Below are positions 10,810 to 22,271 of a stretch of DNA of 64,000 nucleotides, piece after piece. This DNA comes from Lottia gigantea (taxonomy: Eukaryota > Mollusca > Gastropoda > Lottiidae), in assembly GCF_000327385.1 (NCBI RefSeq), contig NW_008707710.1, positions 186,001-250,000 on the forward strand, given 5' to 3'. A program made the translations under genes and the position numbers. Position 1 is the first letter of the stretch. Every line of letters starts with the position of its first letter. Below the pieces are notes generated by a model. That model was not told where the DNA came from. It saw nothing but the letters and a program-made list of their open reading frames with translations, and made no database searches.

Positions 10810-11095
10810 TATCAAATATTTCTTCGGTACTTCGGTGTCAAACCTTTTTCTTTCTGTTTCCACTTGCATTACCTTCCTTCCCCTTATAAACCCATACTAT
10901 TTCAAGAATTTCTCTAAGGTTTTCCCTACAATCTTTTCCATATCGGAGAATATAGTCTGACTGAACAACGTAAATTAAACAAATTTAAAGCTAAACTACA
11001 AAGCGCCTTATTATCTCCCAAAAATATTCACAATTACCCCTTTAAGGTTGATTACATCCCCTGGTTAAAAGCGTCTAGTAGAATATGAAGTAATC
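10810..11095 (+). repeat. Family Y repeat with a decayed coding look
   Basis: It is related over about 200 bp to 32,925-33,155 (shared CCTTCTTCCCC-like, TTCTCT(T)AAGGTTTTCCCT, GTCTGACTG/CACTGACTA and CACCCCTTT/TACCCCTTT blocks). In this copy one frame is open for about 64 codons without ATG (part: EYSLTEQRKLNKFKAKLQS) and ends at TGA. The other copy matches at the EY-LT part and is not open. Likely the remains of a transposon or retroposon protein; family not recognised. Confidence 0.35.
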
Positions 11096-11112
11096 TGATA
11101 TTGTCATCATTT

Positions 11113-11551
11113 CGTGGGTGACCGCTTGACACCTTGTATATATGCCATAATTGGTCATTTGATAAAAGCGTGGATCTTGTGATCAAATTCTCGTATTCTT
11201 AGCTTGATTGTAAATAACTCAAAAAACACTAATTAAGTAACATGTATATAAGCAGTCAGATTTAAAACCTCGTAACATATATTATTATACGAGGTTCAAT
11301 GTTCCTTTTCTGCGGATGAAAACGAAAAACCTCTAATACTGTATTATTATACGAGTTTTTGGCTGAATAGGCCGGAGATTTCAAATTGTTTTACAAGGTT
11401 TATATTTTCAAAGAATGAAAACCACGTATAGCGGTAAAAAAAAAATACAAAAGATTTCAACAAAATACGGTACAAATAGTTTTTTGTGTTTTTCTCAAAA
11501 AGTAATTCCGCGTCATATATTATTATACGAGGTTTCAAGCAGCCACCTACG
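11113..11551. mobile_element. MITE family F copy 1, with 4-bp target duplication
   Basis: The ends CGTGGGTGACCGCTTG and CAAGCAGCCACCTACG are inverted and flanked by ATTT on both sides. Inside, the motif CCTCGTA/TACGAGG recurs several times, mostly next to TATTATTATACGAG. The other copies at 54,277 and 60,020 lie in the opposite orientation by their interiors (CAAGCTAAGAATA, TGATCACAAGATC). There is no coding capacity; the 63-codon frame here is incidental. Confidence 0.8.
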
Positions 11552-12032
11552 ATTTGCTAATGACTTGGTTAAATAATAGCTTGATTTAAGTTTCAGTTTA
11601 TGATGCAAACATAGTCAATTTGTTGACATCTATAAATTCTATGAAATTTAAACTAAACCTGAATTACCAGGTTTAATAAAGAGCGCAACTCTTCATCTTA
11701 TATGCAGTGTGCAATAAGGGAAATATTTCTAGAACAGTGCTTCATAAACCCTGTTTTCATGTCCTGTCTGCAAGAAAATCTGTTGAACTGTTCTCTTAGA
11801 CCTTGACTCTAGAATAAAGGAAATATATGAACTATCTAAGAACTGTATATTTGAATCTGATAGTAGTAATTAAGCTGGTATAAAACTAGAGATGCTGAGA
11901 TTACTAAAATAAGATAAAATCATAAAGATTTCTGATCTTCCCAAATCAATATAATCAGCATGATTCTAATATGCTTGATATACTGCCATTAATATATACA
12001 CCATCATATTGAAACCTCAGTGAGAGATGGAA

Positions 12033-12391
12033 ATGAAATGAAATGAATGGAGTTTTACGTTCTATTTTTCTGCACCTTGTGGGCTAATGAAGACAGGCAA
12101 TGTGCAATGAGGGAAATTTTGCCAGAACAGCGACATTAGCCTGCTATTTATCGGTATTCTATATTATTATATATCTTTTTATATTTCCAACTGTCGTGGG
12201 ATCTTTTATGTGCACAGCCTTGATTTATTGTCCCATCCAAACGACTAGACACTTTTTCCATGTCAGTGATGCAGGTAAGAGCGTCTAGTAATTCGGATGG
12301 GAGAACAAACCCGAGAATTGGGAAACCGGATTGTAAATTCCGAAGGTATCATCTCAACCTAGGCTGTGATTGAACTTCGGACCTTCAGGTT
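12033..12391 (-). mobile_element. SINE family C with 15-bp target duplication
   Basis: A minus-strand copy lacking the first part of the tRNA head: it ends at the ACCTTCAGGTT block, so only B-box-side sequence remains. The flanks are CAGTGAGAGATGGAA (12,018-12,032) and CAGTGAAAGATGGAA (12,392-12,406), one mismatch in 15. It carries an extra internal segment near 12,270-12,320 with a second copy of the GCGTCTAGT block. Frames inside it are not genes. Confidence 0.85.
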
Positions 12392-12639
12392 CAGTGAAAG
12401 ATGGAATCCATTTTGTAACTAATATTTCTACAATATAACCAAGTAAACAATATTAACAATGTGAACTCTCTGAAAGGGATGAAGAATTGATAAACCCAGT
12501 AGCATCTGGTTTTCTGAACAATGAGCATGACTGTCTCACTTCTGACAATAGTTCTGTTTCAGCAAATCTCCAATTCTCTTAGATATTAACTTAAGAGCTT
12601 ATTTCAATTAATGCATATTTATCTGTGCCAGGCTGTTAA

Positions 12640-12856
12640 ACAATGAACTATATTGGTAGTGCCATATTAACAAAAATAAACAAACTAAGTACTAACATCC
12701 GAATAGCAAAACGAAATCTGAAATGCAAACAACATGCTGGCAAAACATGGTAGTAGCCAATTAACTCACATGAGGAAGTATATCAATTATAAGTGAGTAA
12801 GTATTTCATAATGAAAAGTGGTATCAGGTGTCTAGAAGAGTAAGCATACCCTGTAT
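12640..12856 (+). repeat. Family K repeat, copy 1
   Basis: It contains AAGTATATCAATTATAAGTG, TATTTCATAATGAAAAGTGG, TATCAGGTGTCTAGA and GCATACCCTGTATGG. The same string of blocks is found inverted at 46,840-47,110, with shorter pieces at 31,785, 41,075 and 44,800. Boundaries and class are unresolved, and no inverted ends were found. Confidence 0.6.
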
Positions 12857-13247
12857 GGCACTACGAAACATAGCAATACAGAGGAAAGGAGAAAAATGTC
12901 TAATAAGAAATTTATTTTATTCTATTTCATATCTACATTCAACAAAGCAGAGATAATTTTAATCATCTATTACCTAGATATATTTTATCAAATCAATTAG
13001 GCTACATGCAAATCAGGTATGCTTTTGTAATCTATATTATTGATAATATTGTCAAGACAACTCTATTCAACAAATCATTGAAATATACACTGAGTGATAA
13101 GGAACACTGTGGTCCGTGTTTAAATTTAACCTTATTTGCTTGGCTATTGTCATTGGTATTAACCTCTGTTGGCACGTGCAAGACTGGTGACCTTGATTAA
13201 ATAATCTTTACTGGTTATGAATATTCTGGGAAAAATCAAAGTCAATG

Positions 13248-13545
13248 TTAAAAGGAAATTCCGCCATTTTGGAGGGTTGATTTGAGTCTTGAACATATGT
13301 AAATAGTCATCAGAAGTACTAGAAATGTAGAAAATCGCAAAAATTCCTTCAAGAATTCATCTTTCTATCTCTATATATGTCTTTTCTACATCCGAGTCTC
13401 AAGAAAAGAGGTGCCTTTTTAACTTTTAAACAAGGATAAATCTGGACACACATGGATTGGAAAGTTCAAATTTGGACGGTGTACTATTACTAATAAGCTC
13501 AGCTAAAAAAATTCATGAGGTCACTTTACAGACCACTTGATAGAG
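13248..13545 (-). mobile_element. MITE family A copy 2, minus orientation
   Basis: It begins TTAAAAGGAAATTCCGCCAT and carries the reversed family A interior (CATCAGAAGTACTAGAAATG, ATATATGTCTTTTCTACAT, GTGTACTATTACTAATAAGC). The far end (GACCACTTGATAGAGAG) is diverged from the consensus and its TTAA is lost. An old copy. Confidence 0.8.
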
Positions 13546-14299
13546 AGATTCTTCCTAAACCTAATTTATCCTCGAAAAAAATATTTCATGTCAATCTTGA
13601 CTTTCATTTCTTTCCAAGATCTACTATATCCACTTCAAGTTTGATTGTAATAAACGGAAATGATCAAGGTACTAGACTGTCAACACAGTAATAATTAAAA
13701 CTGGTTGGTGTCTACTAATATTACCAAGTCTAAATCATCAAATATTATCATTTGTCAGGTTTGACTTAGATTCTTATTATCAGTACACTCCATCTTTTCA
13801 CGTTTTATACCATAAATTTCACCTAAGGTTATTCAATGACGCTAATCAAAAGATATTAGATGCGAACGTATTTCCCAATACATAACCATTTTTTACACCA
13901 GGCCGCTGTTAGCGATAAAGTGTATCAGCTGTGATTAGAGATAGCTTGCCAGGTAAGGTAACATACACTCACTGGCAGCTGTCAGAAATAATAAAACAGT
14001 CTATAGTGACTAAAGTACGAATTTCTCTCATAAAAGAAATTTTATTAATTTAAATTCAATGATATATATATTTATATATATTAGTAATTCCACAAAATTT
14101 TTTAAAATCAATATCAATATCCCATTGGCCAATACATCAAATCATTATATCACACTGCTCTGATATCAAGGGCAAAAAATTATTTCAGTGAAAAATTATC
14201 TGATCATCAAGAAAATCGATAGGGATCATCTTCATAATGACATTGACACACAAAATCAAAAGAATCTATAAAGAATTGTAGCCTGTAAAGTGAACACAA
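13546..14299. other. Unassigned AT-rich stretch
   Basis: Nothing definable except a GC-richer segment at about 13,900-13,985 with repeated CAGCTGT and GCCAGGTAAGG. No frame, repeat copy or secondary structure that I would name. Confidence 0.5.
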
Positions 14300-14706
14300 A
14301 CTAAATATGAACGGACAGACGGACCGACGAATGGGCAGACCCACAGGGTGATTACAATATACGCCCATCTTATGTGTAGACGTATAAAAATGCCCATTGA
14401 TCTACATTACATTAAAGAAGTTTGTCAATAATAATTTAATGGAGACCGTTCTCAGTACGCTTATCTTTCAAACTCTCCTCAAAGAAGTTTAATTTAGTCC
14501 TTGTAAACAACAATGGAAGAGGTCGCAGGTTACTATAAAGGTTAACATTTATATTACACCAATTTATCAAGTTCGTTCTGAGAACCGTTCAGAGACCATC
14601 TATTTGAGGTGGGCTAAACAAACACAAACTTCATCCGTTTTGTTCCTAGAACTGTTTTTGTGCCGACAATATACGTCCACATAGAGAGATTTGGGCATAT
14701 AAAAAG
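14300..14706. repeat. Family E fragments (two ends)
   Basis: At 14,310-14,395 there is GGACAGACGGACCGACGAAT, then ATATACGCCCAT and AGACGTATAAAAATG. At 14,655-14,706 there is GTGCCGACAATATACGTCCA, then CATAGAGAG and GGGCATATAAAAAG. Both match the right end of the family E element at 53,393-53,876. The 250 bp between them is not recognised. Confidence 0.6.
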
Positions 14707-16635
14707 TAAACCTTTAAACCAGTTTGGCGTTGATTTTATATATAAAACTTTCAGATACGTTAAGAAATTCATCTCTAACAGTCAGTTAGACAAATATTTA
14801 GATGACAATATCCCTATAATGGACTTACTGTTAATGGTAATATGGAAGACTATAACTATGGTTTTATTTATTATTCAAGAAGTATTTACTTAAGGTCAAG
14901 TCAACAGACCTACAAGGGGCATGTATACCATTGATCAATAAGATTGAGAGATACCAGTGACCAAAGGGACCAATTCATAAACCTTTATCAAATATCCTTT
15001 CAATTGTGATTGATTGAACCTTAAGTTTGTCCCCATGGAGAAATAAATATGGTACATTACATTAACCTTTCTTGTACACCTTTACATTATTTTTGATTCA
15101 ATTAATACTAATGAATGACAAGTTTTTTGGGCACTATCTCTCAAATTATTTTGCCTGGGTAGGCCTTACGAACTTCATTCACATTAATATATATACTCTA
15201 TTATTTTAAAATTATTTAATTTGTAATTAGTATTACTTTATAATTTAATTTCAATACTTTATAAAAATCACATTGATGTAGCTGAATTTTCACCTCGGCC
15301 TCTGCTTGTGTAACTTCAATTATAGTTTTGTTAATTTTTGCGGTGTCATGCAGGTCTAGAGGCCTATGATAAATAATTCATTTACATAGCTAAAAGCTTA
15401 TTTAAAAAGTAAAAGCAATTTGGAACTTAAAATTCACGAATTTACACACTTTGAAAAAATCTTCTGACTTTTCAATCCAGATGTATGACTGTAGGCAAGG
15501 CTCTATCTAATGACACTTACTGCTTGTACATTTATATGCAAATAATGTCTTATGAAGTTTTGCATATAATATTTGCATAGATCCAGTACAGTCCTCCAAT
15601 TTTAAATTTTGACTTCACTTCTTTGATCATTTTTGGATATTAAGGATTTGATTTTGTCATTTTAAATGTAATTTTTCAACATGATTAATTTTTTAAAGGT
15701 AATAACTCTCATAGCAGAGCAAAAATGGGGATGAAGTTGATCTGTCAACTCAAACAGTTGTCACCAGCATCAAAAAATCAATCATTTAGAAAGACAAAAA
15801 TGATTTTTACTTCAATATACATCATATACAATTCGATACGATTCGCAGATTATCATTATAAATTTTAATTTTGGTTAAACAAAGGAAATGATGGATCACA
15901 AAAGGGACTATTTTGACTCACTAAATGCAAATCGATACTGTTTAAATTGAAACCTGCTTTAAATTGGTCTGAAGCACAATTGTAAATCTGATTATGTCCC
16001 CTTATTAACATGTTAAGAATTACTTGATAATCAATCTATACTCTATGGAACTGTGAATGCAAAGTCATGGGCAATGAACCGCTATATATTGAAAGACAAG
16101 ATTCAACTATTAGGTAATTTGGCAAGAATGTAAACTTTTCATGAGAGAACGCTGTTAAAAGAGTAGTTTGTCAGTTTTCAAGATATCCGCTATTACTGAC
16201 AGAGGCCTCTGATATTTACCGTAATAATTTACTGACTATTGTACTGTCATATTTATTCATGTTAGGCCAATGAATTATCATAAAATTCGAATTATCATGA
16301 CACATCAGTATGTCATTATGTGGATGTGTAACTAAAAATATTAAATATTGTCTGGAGTCTATGGAGCTTCTTAATTTGCATTTATCTCCCTTTGACCTTC
16401 TATTATTTTGTGGTAATTTCCAGATTGAATGCAATTACATTCTTGATATTTGCATGTTACTTAGATACTGAATATGAAATTCATCATAGGGTTATAGGAT
16501 TATATTGTGTCTGCTTCTTCCACTTGAAGGGTTCATGGTTCATTTTATCCAAGTGGTTAAGAAATTCATCAAGCATTTTAATACTGTTACCATAAGGCTT
16601 CACAAACAACTGTATTTGTCTTGTCATGAAAATAA
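14707..16635. other. Unassigned AT-rich stretch
   Basis: Nearly 2 kb without a repeat copy or convincing exon. Short frames near 14,660-14,890 and 16,216-16,595 are AT-driven. There is a short inverted pair, TATATGCAAA and TTTGCATAT, around 15,534-15,578. Confidence 0.5.
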
Positions 16636-17121
16636 TTAGATTTTCCGCTTTCTTTTGTAGGTCATAAATATTTTGACTCAAATTTGTTAAAACTTTACAC
16701 CAAAATTTTGAGAAATCTGCCCTTTAACTAAAGAAATCCAGTTGATAATTTTTAAACGCCAAAAATATTTTAAAACATTACGTAAGGTTTTTAGTTGTTA
16801 TGCTTTTCGGAAGCTGTTTGAAAACTACTGCACGGTTTTGTGTAAAATAAACGCCTAATTGTAGAGAAATATGTCACCTACATGTTCTAAAGGTTTCAAC
16901 TATTAATAACGAGCCATTATAAAGCCAAACACCAAAACTAGGTCAAACTGTTTAATTAACAATTAGTACTCTCTATTTTTAATTACCTTTTTAAAAAAGT
17001 TTTCAGTTTGATCAAGGAGATACATAGATATAAATAACATACTTTAGAAATATTTTCAGGTATATTTTACGACATTATTGATAATGAAAAATTTTAACAA
17101 GAAGGCTGAATGCTTCTTTAA
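16636..17121 (-). mobile_element. TTAA-type MITE, family B copy 1
   Basis: The whole length aligns with the element at 57,733-58,221 in reverse, and both are just under 490 bp long. Shared blocks: TTTTGTAGGTC against AGCTACAAAA, GCCATTATAAAGCCAAACAC, AACAATTAGTACTCTC and ATAAATAACATA. The right edge is a preserved TTAA (17,118-17,121); the left edge is diverged to TTAG. Non-autonomous DNA transposon. Confidence 0.8.
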
Positions 17122-17942
17122 TATCAAACTTAAAGTTCAATCTAATAAATGTATAACTTTTCCTCAGAGTAGTTAAGAAACCAATTTGACCAAAGATCAA
17201 TATCTCTGAAAACCCATAATTTCAGATTTTCTTTTTTAGAGATAAAAAACTCAAAAGGTGAGAATTCTTAGAAATTTAATTGAATTCATATCGTGCAAAA
17301 TAATACTCAATTTCCAAATTATGTCAAATTACCCATATAATAGAGATTATTATCTGATATTGGTTTCCATAGCAACAGCAATATAAGAATGCTTTAAGAA
17401 ATGAACTTGTCACAAGGAAGGCGGAAACACTAATATGCTGTAAGATTAAGAAAGGATTAAATAAATAAATGTGCCGAACAAGAAAAATAAAGATTAATAA
17501 TATTTCAATCATTTGTGATATTTTTTATTATTATCAGTTTTAAAGTAGTAAATCAATAAGCTTAGCCATCTTCCGTAGGATATATAACAAAACAACACAT
17601 AGGATACTGTAGGATGATAAAAATCATTACATTTGTACTTTTCTGAAACTGACCTAAAATTGAAAAGATGTTTTGATGGTTTCTCTTGATCGTGCGGATG
17701 ATATGGAAATGGAAAATCCACCAAGCATGGTAGGAAAAAAATCCAGTCTGCTACAAACTGAATGTTTATGATCCCTAGAAAATTGCAGCCTAACCAAAGC
17801 ATGTAAATTTTCATGACTGTCCTGACGAATGGGTTTTTGAACAAGTTGCATGTATAAATACCATTCAATAAAGAACACAAAATGTTGTATGCAATCTACT
17901 TCCGCAAAGGGCTTCACATGTAATCTTTGCTCTTGGCAAAAT
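17122..17942. other. Unassigned stretch with overlapping open frames
   Basis: Between 17,509 and 17,917 several frames on both strands are open at once (up to 123 codons on minus). A plus-strand frame at about 17,674-17,774 has protein-like composition (part: DDMEMENPPSMVGKKSSLL). Because strands and frames conflict and no good splice sites flank it, I call no gene. Confidence 0.4.
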
Positions 17943-18120
17943 CATGCTCTACTCTCTGGTAAATATGCTACCAAGTTGACATCAGTTGATCATGCTCTAC
18001 TCTCTGGTAAATATGCTACCAAGTTGACATCAGTTGATCATGCTCTACTCTCTGGTAAATATGCTACCAAGTTGACATCAGTTGATCATTCTCTACTCTC
18101 TAGTAAATATGCTACCAAGA
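17943..18120 (+). repeat. 48-bp tandem repeat, 3.7 copies
   Basis: Units start at 17,943, 17,991, 18,039 and 18,087 with CATGCTCTACTCTCTGGTAA. The first three are identical or nearly so, and the fourth has a few changes. As 48 is a multiple of 3, one plus-strand frame stays open through all units and repeats a 16-residue word (HALLSGKYATKLTSVD). The frame starts in unique AT-rich sequence, so coding is unlikely. Confidence 0.95.
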
Positions 18121-18600
18121 TATAATCAGTTCCTCATGATCTGGACCCATTTGACCCCTTTTGTATCGTAGTGATGGCATAATCAATCAAGACTAGAACT
18201 TTACTAGTTCTTTACTTGACGTACTTAAATCTGTCCATTAGGTACAATTCAAACCTTAATGCCTACTCAAAATATGTACAGAATATAAAGCTATAGTCTT
18301 TGAGAAAAAATAACCTTCCTTCAAGCCTGCAAGGCACAGTGGAATTGTTTGCCTTGAAATGGAAAATTCTTGTTAGCACAAAGATGTAATAGTGAGGAAA
18401 TCAAATATTTATTGTGTGGTTTCATTTACCAATGCGAAATTAATCTCCAATCCAAATCTGTTTAAACATGGCAACAATCAAACCGTTTAAGATAAATGGT
18501 TCTATAAGCAGTCAACGGAATTAATTTTGTTGGAGGCTATAGAAAATGATTAGAGAGTAAATATAGTGATTTGGAAGCAGACGTCATATGGACAAAACAT

Positions 18601-18760
18601 TTAAAAATTTAAACAGTAGGTATTGACACGGGATTGATCATCTGTTAAGTCAGCGGTATGTTGGTAATTGAAATTGATGATACGATTGGAGCCTGACGGC
18701 AATTCTAGTCTATCTATCATCTGTGGATTGTCCAGAATGATATCAGAATCAATGTCGAAC
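18601..18760 (-). CDS. Candidate terminal coding exon, product unknown
   Basis: On the minus strand, acceptor CGATATTCTTCTAG is followed by one base and 52 open codons ending in TAA (18,603-18,601). The peptide has a distinctly protein-like composition: it starts FDIDSDIILDNPQMIDRLEL, continues PSGSNRIINFNYQHTADLTD and ends YCLNF. Codon third positions are mixed, unlike the AT-rich flanks, and the other frames are interrupted. There is no ATG-initiated frame, which fits a last exon rather than a small gene. Upstream exons would lie at higher coordinates; none is clear. The last few codons are AT-rich, so the true end could be an unnoticed donor. Family not recognised. It could also be a pseudogene fragment. 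Confidence 0.45.
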
Positions 18761-18837
18761 CTAGAAGAATATCGTTATAAAAGATAATTTCATAGACTTT
18801 ACCCATAGGCAGTGATGTTGAGAAGTCTACAAACTGC

Positions 18838-19090
18838 ATATGATGTCAAACTAACTTCTGTCTTATACACTGACTGCAATAACGGTCTTTCTTGTATCAT
18901 GAAAGTTTGTAAAAGCAGCCGTTTGGATTGTAGGCTAACAGATACAGACAGAGGCCATAATGATTATAGTCTTTCTCAGGGGCTCTGATTGGATGTTTTT
19001 GCTGGTGTACAATCCAATCAGATTGCTGCATTCTGTGATACAAGAAAGGTTGGTATTGTAGTCAAGGTATAAGACAATGTTTATTGGCGA
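18838..19090. mobile_element. Foldback MITE, family G copy 3
   Basis: The left arm (GTCTTATACACTGACTGCAA, TTTGGATTGTAGGCTAACAG) pairs with the right arm (GTACAATCCAATCAG, TAGTCAAGGTATAAGACAA). The outer ends are more decayed than in the copy at 34,511. It lies about 80 bp from the candidate exon ending at 18,760. Confidence 0.7.
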
Positions 19091-20184
19091 GATGACAAAC
19101 TGAGGAACAGATGCCTACAAAATAGTTAGCAAAAATTACTAATAACCTGTCAAATGAGTTTTGTGTTGGCTCTTATTGGTTCCTCAACAAGAATCTTGTT
19201 CACAGTCTGTGACTCTTGTATTTTGAAAATTGTAATTTTCTATGAACACAGCTACCATGGCTGCTGAAACATTGACCTATTAGAAACCTTTCTCAATAAT
19301 TGCATACATACTGTATTAGAAAAAACATTGTAAGAAAGCAGAAGTAAAGCATGTCATTTGAAGGAAGTAGACTGAAAGGTAGCTATTTTTACCGTTACAG
19401 GCAAGAACACTGAGTGGCAGAACACGAACTTCAATGTCACATTGTCAAGCAATTAATTGAACAGCAGACTCTTGGTCCATTATCAGAACATAAAAAAATA
19501 TCGTAAGACACAATTAGTAAAAAATCAATAATCAAAAAATCAGCTTTTTGCTACCTCGGTATAATATTCAAATCAAATTATTAAAAAGAGATTATAAACA
19601 AAGTTGAATAGTGGTTGTCTACAAGTTGAAACAAGTCCATACAATCATTACATTATGTTGAGCCAAGAGACTAGATCCCGTCTGGATAACTGTTATTTGA
19701 GGAAAGCCATTAAATTCTAATCAACAATTACCGATTTAGATTATTTTTAGCGCCCACAAGTGGTATATTTCAATCACAGTGTGTCCTGCAATGATTCCAA
19801 TGTTTCAATACAACCTGTACTCAATATATTGATAAGCCTTGATCCTTGAAATGAATATTGTGGTGTACAGAAAATCCAGATTAGTAAATACAGCAATCTG
19901 ATTAGATAATAAAATTTGATTTAACATAGATATTAGTCACTGGCCAATCAGATAACTGGAACACTAAAATCATTTGAAATTAAGTTTTCGAGCCCCTGCC
20001 CCTGATGGAGCTCATTCAGCATCTGGGAAAAGAATACCTTAAAAGAGTATCCTTAGTTTTGTTGAAAAGTTGTAGGGGGCCTTTATTGTGGTGACATATT
20101 GAAGGGTATTGCTTCATAAAAGTGGTAGCTAGAGCAGGATTCATTGTATTTACAGATATTGGGAGTGATGAACAACCCACAGTC
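19091..20184. other. Unassigned stretch
   Basis: About 1.1 kb of AT-rich DNA. A plus-strand acceptor-like TTTTTACCGTTACAG at about 19,400 is followed by about 20 open codons in two frames, too little to call. No repeat copies recognised. Confidence 0.5.
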
Positions 20185-20338
20185 TCTTAGTTGTATCTTT
20201 AATAGACAATTTTGTCAATCAAAATCTCGTCCAAAGTATGGCAAAATTGAGATTAAAAGTTGTATAGTTGTGGAATCCTCCAAAAGGAAGTACTATGAGG
20301 TACTACTTCTATGGTAAAATCATGGAATACAACCAGTT
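20185..20338 (+). repeat. Family N repeat, copy 1
   Basis: It aligns in reverse with 34,067-34,230. Shared blocks read here GTCAATCAAA, TATGGCAAAATTGAG, AAAAGTTGTATAGTTGTGGA and GGTAAAATCATGGAATACAA. Identity is about 75% by eye. Class and ends unknown. Confidence 0.6.
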
Positions 20339-20598
20339 CAATTCTTGCATGACCATACAAGTTAAGCAAATTTTCTTGCTTCTCGGTAATGACCATAAAG
20401 TTTTCAACAGAGTTGTTCAGTGAATGAAATAATAAAAGAATAAGGCAAAATTCTTATTGGTTTAATGCCAGTGGATATTCTATGTTGGTCTATTCCACAG
20501 GTGGTTGTTGGACTTAAGCTAGGCTTAAACAAACCTCAGGAGATTAACTTCCTTGTCAGTGAGTAGTTAATAATATAAAAGATGCTCAAAAAAACTTA

Positions 20599-20725
20599 TA
20601 ACAAAACACAAGACAATATTATGGAATATAACACACTTCTTTAATAAGGTTGGGCACGTTATATGTCCCTAACCTTATTAAAGAAGTGTGTTATATTCCA
20701 TAATATTGTCTTGTGTTTTTGTTAT
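20599..20725. repeat. Near-perfect 56-bp inverted repeat (hairpin)
   Basis: The left arm 20,599-20,654 (ATAACAAAACACAAGACAAT onward to AATAAGGTTGGG) is inverted at 20,667-20,725, with about one mismatch and one extra T. The loop is 12 bp. GTTATATGTCC occurs both in the loop and just after the right arm, so the structure looks like a recent templated inverted duplication. It has no MITE-like ends of a known family, and it is the only copy in the window. Confidence 0.9.
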
Positions 20726-21129
20726 ATGTCCTCCTCACTTCTATATGTTGTTCAAATCTTATAAAAAAAATACTTGATTTTACTTACATTTTATAGACAT
20801 TATCTTCATTATCAACAGACATCTGTTTATTATTGATAGACATTATTCCTTTAATATAACACAGTGATAATCCACGCTAGACACAAGAGTCTTGTATTGT
20901 TCACAAAGGTTTCAAATTAACAGCTACTAATCCTTTTTCTGACGAGTTTATTTCAGTTCATGTTTGCCCTTAATTAGACGTTAAGCCGCTATTCCATAGA
21001 AAGAAAAATCATTGGCACACTTAAAATAGATTTTAAAAAATGGATTAGAATGTTGAAATCTGATTTTAAACAAAACAAGTTGGAAAACAATCGATATTTC
21101 TTTGAGTAATACAATAATTATAGACCATA

Positions 21130-21830
21130 CCTGTCAGAAATTTAAAGCATTGTAAATCCTGTCTGAAAACCTTCAAGTTTAAAAAATAATGGTGATTGTT
21201 TAGTCCTTCTAGCCATATAAAAACAACTAGCATTCAGCCAAACTAAAAAAAAATCTATTGAAATGGAAATTTTTCTGCTAATGAATAACAAATAAATTTA
21301 AAACACTGTAAATCCTGTCTGAAAACCCTCAAGTTTTACAAAATAATGGTGATTTTTTTTAGACCTTCCAGCCAAATAAAAATAAAAAACTAAGCTTAAT
21401 AAAGAACAAAATAAAAAAAAATTCTTTAACATAGAATTTTGTTTCGATGAATCACTGGACAAATAAATGAGTTCAAATTTGTTACTTGGAATTTATGTCA
21501 AAATAATAATGAAAAAAAAAATAAATGATGTTCCAGCCAAGAAAATAACTTCTTAAAATTTGAATTTCTTGTAAGAATGAATTACTTTACAAATACATTA
21601 GTTGCATTTTATAATTTTGAGTTTACATTGAAATGTTGAAATACTGGTAAAAAAAAGTATAAAATATTGATTTTATGGCCTTCGGGCCAAGTGAAAAAAA
21701 AACTAAACCTCACCCAAAGTCAAAAAAATCTTTTGAAATTAAATTTTATACTAATGAATGACTCTACAAACAAATTAATTGAATTCCTGGAAATTCTATC
21801 AAAATACAAATGAAGAAAAAAAAAGAATAA
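21130..21830. repeat. Degenerate tandem repeat, about 160-bp unit
   Basis: TTAAAGCATTGTAAATCCTG at about 21,141 returns as TTAAAACACTGTAAATCCTG at about 21,298, each followed by TCTGAAAACC and AAATAATGGTGAT. Weaker copies follow near 21,460, 21,590 and 21,770 (CTAATGAATGACT-like, ACAAATAAAT-like, CAGCCAA-like blocks). An old, A-rich array of about 4-5 units. Confidence 0.65.
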
Positions 21831-22271
21831 AAATTTCAGGAAAAACTAATCACTCAGCAATTCTTTCCACAATTTTATGTATACATCTATAATTAAAGTA
21901 AATAAAAAACGCGACCTCTGTCATTAACAGGAAATCCAGGGAATCATTCATCAAACGAAAGACAAATCTTCTAAAACCCAACTGGCTTTGAGAGATTGAT
22001 TCCTGTGAAATATTTTGGCGCTATTTCAAAACACTGTCAATAATAGCCTGAAATTAAAGAAAAACATGACTTGTTGTAAAACCATCAATAATCGAAGAAA
22101 ACACACAGATTTTTTAAAAAAATGATCGAAGTCTGTCTGTATCTACCCACAATAAAACCCAGAGCTATGACTCAACATAAGAGCCATATCAACATTGCTT
22201 CTTTGTAAGCAAATAACATTCAAAATATCATCAAACAAGGCTCAACAACTCCCAAAAGACAATTAATCATA

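Noticed and set aside
17509-17917. Overlapping frames of 123 and 87 codons (minus) and a short plus frame
   Set aside because: Conflicting strands, no splice support, no recognisable domain.
21850-22002. Minus-strand 50-codon open block after acceptor-like TATTTCACAG
   Set aside because: It borders a degenerate A-rich tandem array and its second half is AT-driven; not enough to call an exon.
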